Shown in pieces: positions 4,843 to 5,884 of a stretch of DNA of 5,884 nt; the first letter of the stretch is position 1, and each line of letters opens with the position of its first letter. The translations under genes and the position numbers were made by a program. The notes under the pieces were generated by a model. It was given only the letters and a program-made list of their open reading frames with translations. It did no database searches and was not told where the DNA came from. The stretch lies in the NCBI GenBank assembly GCA_001563325.1, contig LRSK01000112.1:1-5884 (forward strand), read 5' to 3'. The DNA is from Candidatus Thorarchaeota archaeon SMTZ1-83. Its GTDB lineage: Archaea > Asgardarchaeota > Thorarchaeia > Thorarchaeales > Thorarchaeaceae.

Positions 4843-5853
4843 ATGATGAAGGAAGCAGTTCTTTACTCGTCTCTGAAAGAGGGCGTTCGTTGTGACCTCT
4901 GTGCTCGCCGCTGTGTGATCCATGAAGGCGAGGTTGGATATTGTAGGGTTCGCACCGTATCAGAAGGCAAACTCTACAGCACAGTATACGGTCTCATTGA
5001 TGGAATGGCCGCCGACCCAATCGAGAAGAAGCCTCTCTTCCACTTTGCTCCCGGGTCGCGAACGTTCTCCATAAGCACTTCATCCTGCAACTTTCGCTGT
5101 CAGTTTTGCTGTAATCATCACTCATCGCATCGTGAGAAGCCGGTAGGCCAGAGGATCCTCCCTGAGGAGTTGGTCAATCTTGCCAAGCAGTATGATTGCG
5201 AGGGAATGACCTATACTTACACTGAACCTACAATCTTCATGGAGCTCGCCCACGATACTGCAGAGATTGCCAGTGAACGAGGGATGTTCAACACATTTGT
5301 CACAAACGGCTACATGACTCCTGAGGCTGTTGACTATATAGCTCCATTCCTGGACGCGGCTTCTGTGAACCTCAAAGGGAGCGCGAACAAGGAATTCTGC
5401 AGGAAGTATATGGACGTCCCCAAGGTAGAACCAATCTACAAATCCCTCCTTCGAATGAAAGATAGAGACATCTTCATCGAAATCACGAACCTGATCATTC
5501 CAGAAATCGGAGATCATGAGGAAGATACAAAGTATCTTGCTGAATGGGTTGTGGAGAACCTTGGTTCGAGAACGCCACTTCACATAATCGCGTTCTCACC
5601 AACTTTCAAGATTACACACATACCACGGACCCCCGCATCTACTCTGGAGAGGCACATCAGAATCGCCAAGGCCGAAGGCTTGGAGTTTGTCTATTCTGGA
5701 AACGTAGCTGGGCATGACTATGAGGATACCTACTGCCCCAAGTGTGGAACTAAGGCTGTTGATCGTTTCTCAGTCTATCTAAAGAAAAACAGTCTCAACG
5801 AGAAGGGCAGATGCCCCAAATGCGATGAAGACCTCAACATCCAGGGAGTGTAA
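4843..5853 (+). CDS. amrS: AmmeMemoRadiSam-type radical SAM enzyme (AmrS-like)
   Basis: This 336-residue protein matches the radical SAM member of the AmmeMemoRadiSam group, often labelled as a pyruvate formate-lyase activating enzyme homologue. The [4Fe-4S] motif is CNFRCQFC, with Cys82, Cys86 and Cys89, which should bind the cluster that cleaves S-adenosylmethionine. Family signatures include an N-terminal cysteine set (17, 20, 24, 34), Asp-Pro-Ile-Glu-Lys-Lys-Pro at 58-64 followed by HFAPGS, Tyr-Thr-Glu-Pro at 126-129, and a C-terminal zinc ribbon of two CxxC pairs (298/301 and 324/327). The length is normal and every core residue is present. The residue after the cluster motif is Cys90 (CCN) where family members usually have Gln (CQN). 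The usual partners (Memo-like and AMMECR1-like proteins) are not in the window, and the reaction of this family is not established to my knowledge. It is cytosolic. Start candidates are the adjacent ATGs at 4843 and 4846; a TATA-like promoter lies upstream. A further gene may follow closely at the right edge. Confidence 0.9.
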   Translation: MMKEAVLYSSLKEGVRCDLCARRCVIHEGEVGYCRVRTVSEGKLYSTVYGLIDGMAADPIEKKPLFHFAPGSRTFSISTSSCNFRCQFCCNHHSSHREKPVGQRILPEELVNLAKQYDCEGMTYTYTEPTIFMELAHDTAEIASERGMFNTFVTNGYMTPEAVDYIAPFLDAASVNLKGSANKEFCRKYMDVPKVEPIYKSLLRMKDRDIFIEITNLIIPEIGDHEEDTKYLAEWVVENLGSRTPLHIIAFSPTFKITHIPRTPASTLERHIRIAKAEGLEFVYSGNVAGHDYEDTYCPKCGTKAVDRFSVYLKKNSLNEKGRCPKCDEDLNIQGV

Positions 5854-5884
5854 TGGATGGGCAGGGGGACTCCAAGAATCTCAT
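5853..5884 (+). CDS. Possible start of next gene, cut by window edge
   Basis: The stop TAA of the radical SAM gene is followed by two open starts. ATG at 5853 overlaps the stop (TAATG) and reads MDGQGDSKNL. ATG at 5857 reads MGRGTPRIS. GGGAGTG at 5844-5850 is a plausible ribosome binding site and has better spacing to 5857. Both frames are open to the edge, about 10 codons, which is too little to identify a product. If real, the gene would be co-transcribed with the radical SAM enzyme. Neither start resembles the N-termini I know for Memo or AMMECR1. Confidence 0.25.
   Translation, partial: MDGQGDSKNL

Noticed and set aside
4843..4880. C/D-box-like ATGATGA with a later CTGA
   Set aside because: The C-box match is the double ATG start of the radical SAM gene. 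No terminal stem or C'/D' pair is visible.
4714..4923. 69-codon minus-strand open frame before the radical SAM gene
   Set aside because: It overlaps the radical SAM start and N-terminal cysteines, has no ribosome binding site that I can see, and its composition is unremarkable.
5122..5583. 153-codon minus-strand open frame
   Set aside because: It lies wholly inside the radical SAM gene on the opposite strand and shows no domain; the plus-strand frame has all family motifs.
1..5884. CRISPR array, insertion sequence or integrase site
   Set aside because: No regularly spaced repeats, transposase or integrase motifs, terminal inverted repeats or tRNA end were found, and the Cas4-like nuclease has no cas neighbours.

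Overview
The window looks archaeal, most plausibly a mesophilic Asgard-type archaeon such as Thorarchaeota. The lineage is a guess from gene style and base composition near 50% GC, not a proven assignment. Supporting signs are TATA-like boxes about 25-30 bases ahead of expected transcript starts, GGTG/GAGG-type ribosome binding sites, frequent TTG start candidates, and a radical SAM protein of the AmmeMemoRadiSam family, which is common in archaea. No 16S, tRNA or other lineage marker is present to settle it.

Layout. Positions 1-270 are non-coding. They hold a perfect 12-base palindrome, short repeats and a good TATA-like box, and they lead into an unrecognised lysine-rich alpha/beta protein (271-1023, +). 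A hairpin plus T-tract follows. Next comes a compact RecB/Cas4-like PD-(D/E)XK nuclease (1137-1883, +), apparently with its own promoter. It runs head-on into a cytosolic transglutaminase-like protein (1880-2716, -), and the two stop codons share one palindromic CTAG. A 113-base divergent intergenic region separates this from a 483-residue coiled-coil protein ending in a winged helix-turn-helix (2830-4281, +). A small unrecognised helical ORF lies on the minus strand (4366-4647). After a 195-base divergent region comes an AmrS-like radical SAM enzyme (4843-5853, +). The right edge carries a possible start of a further gene, overlapping or close behind its stop.

How the genes relate. Almost every gene is set up as its own transcription unit, in convergent or divergent pairs, so the window does not look like one operon. 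The unknown protein and the nuclease lie in the same direction but are separated by a terminator-like hairpin. They could be functionally linked, but nothing here proves it. The radical SAM gene may be the first gene of an operon that continues past the right edge. There is no CRISPR array, transposase, tRNA or obvious mobile element. The best candidates for undescribed biology are the unknown 271-1023 protein beside the variant nuclease, and the coiled-coil/winged-helix protein.
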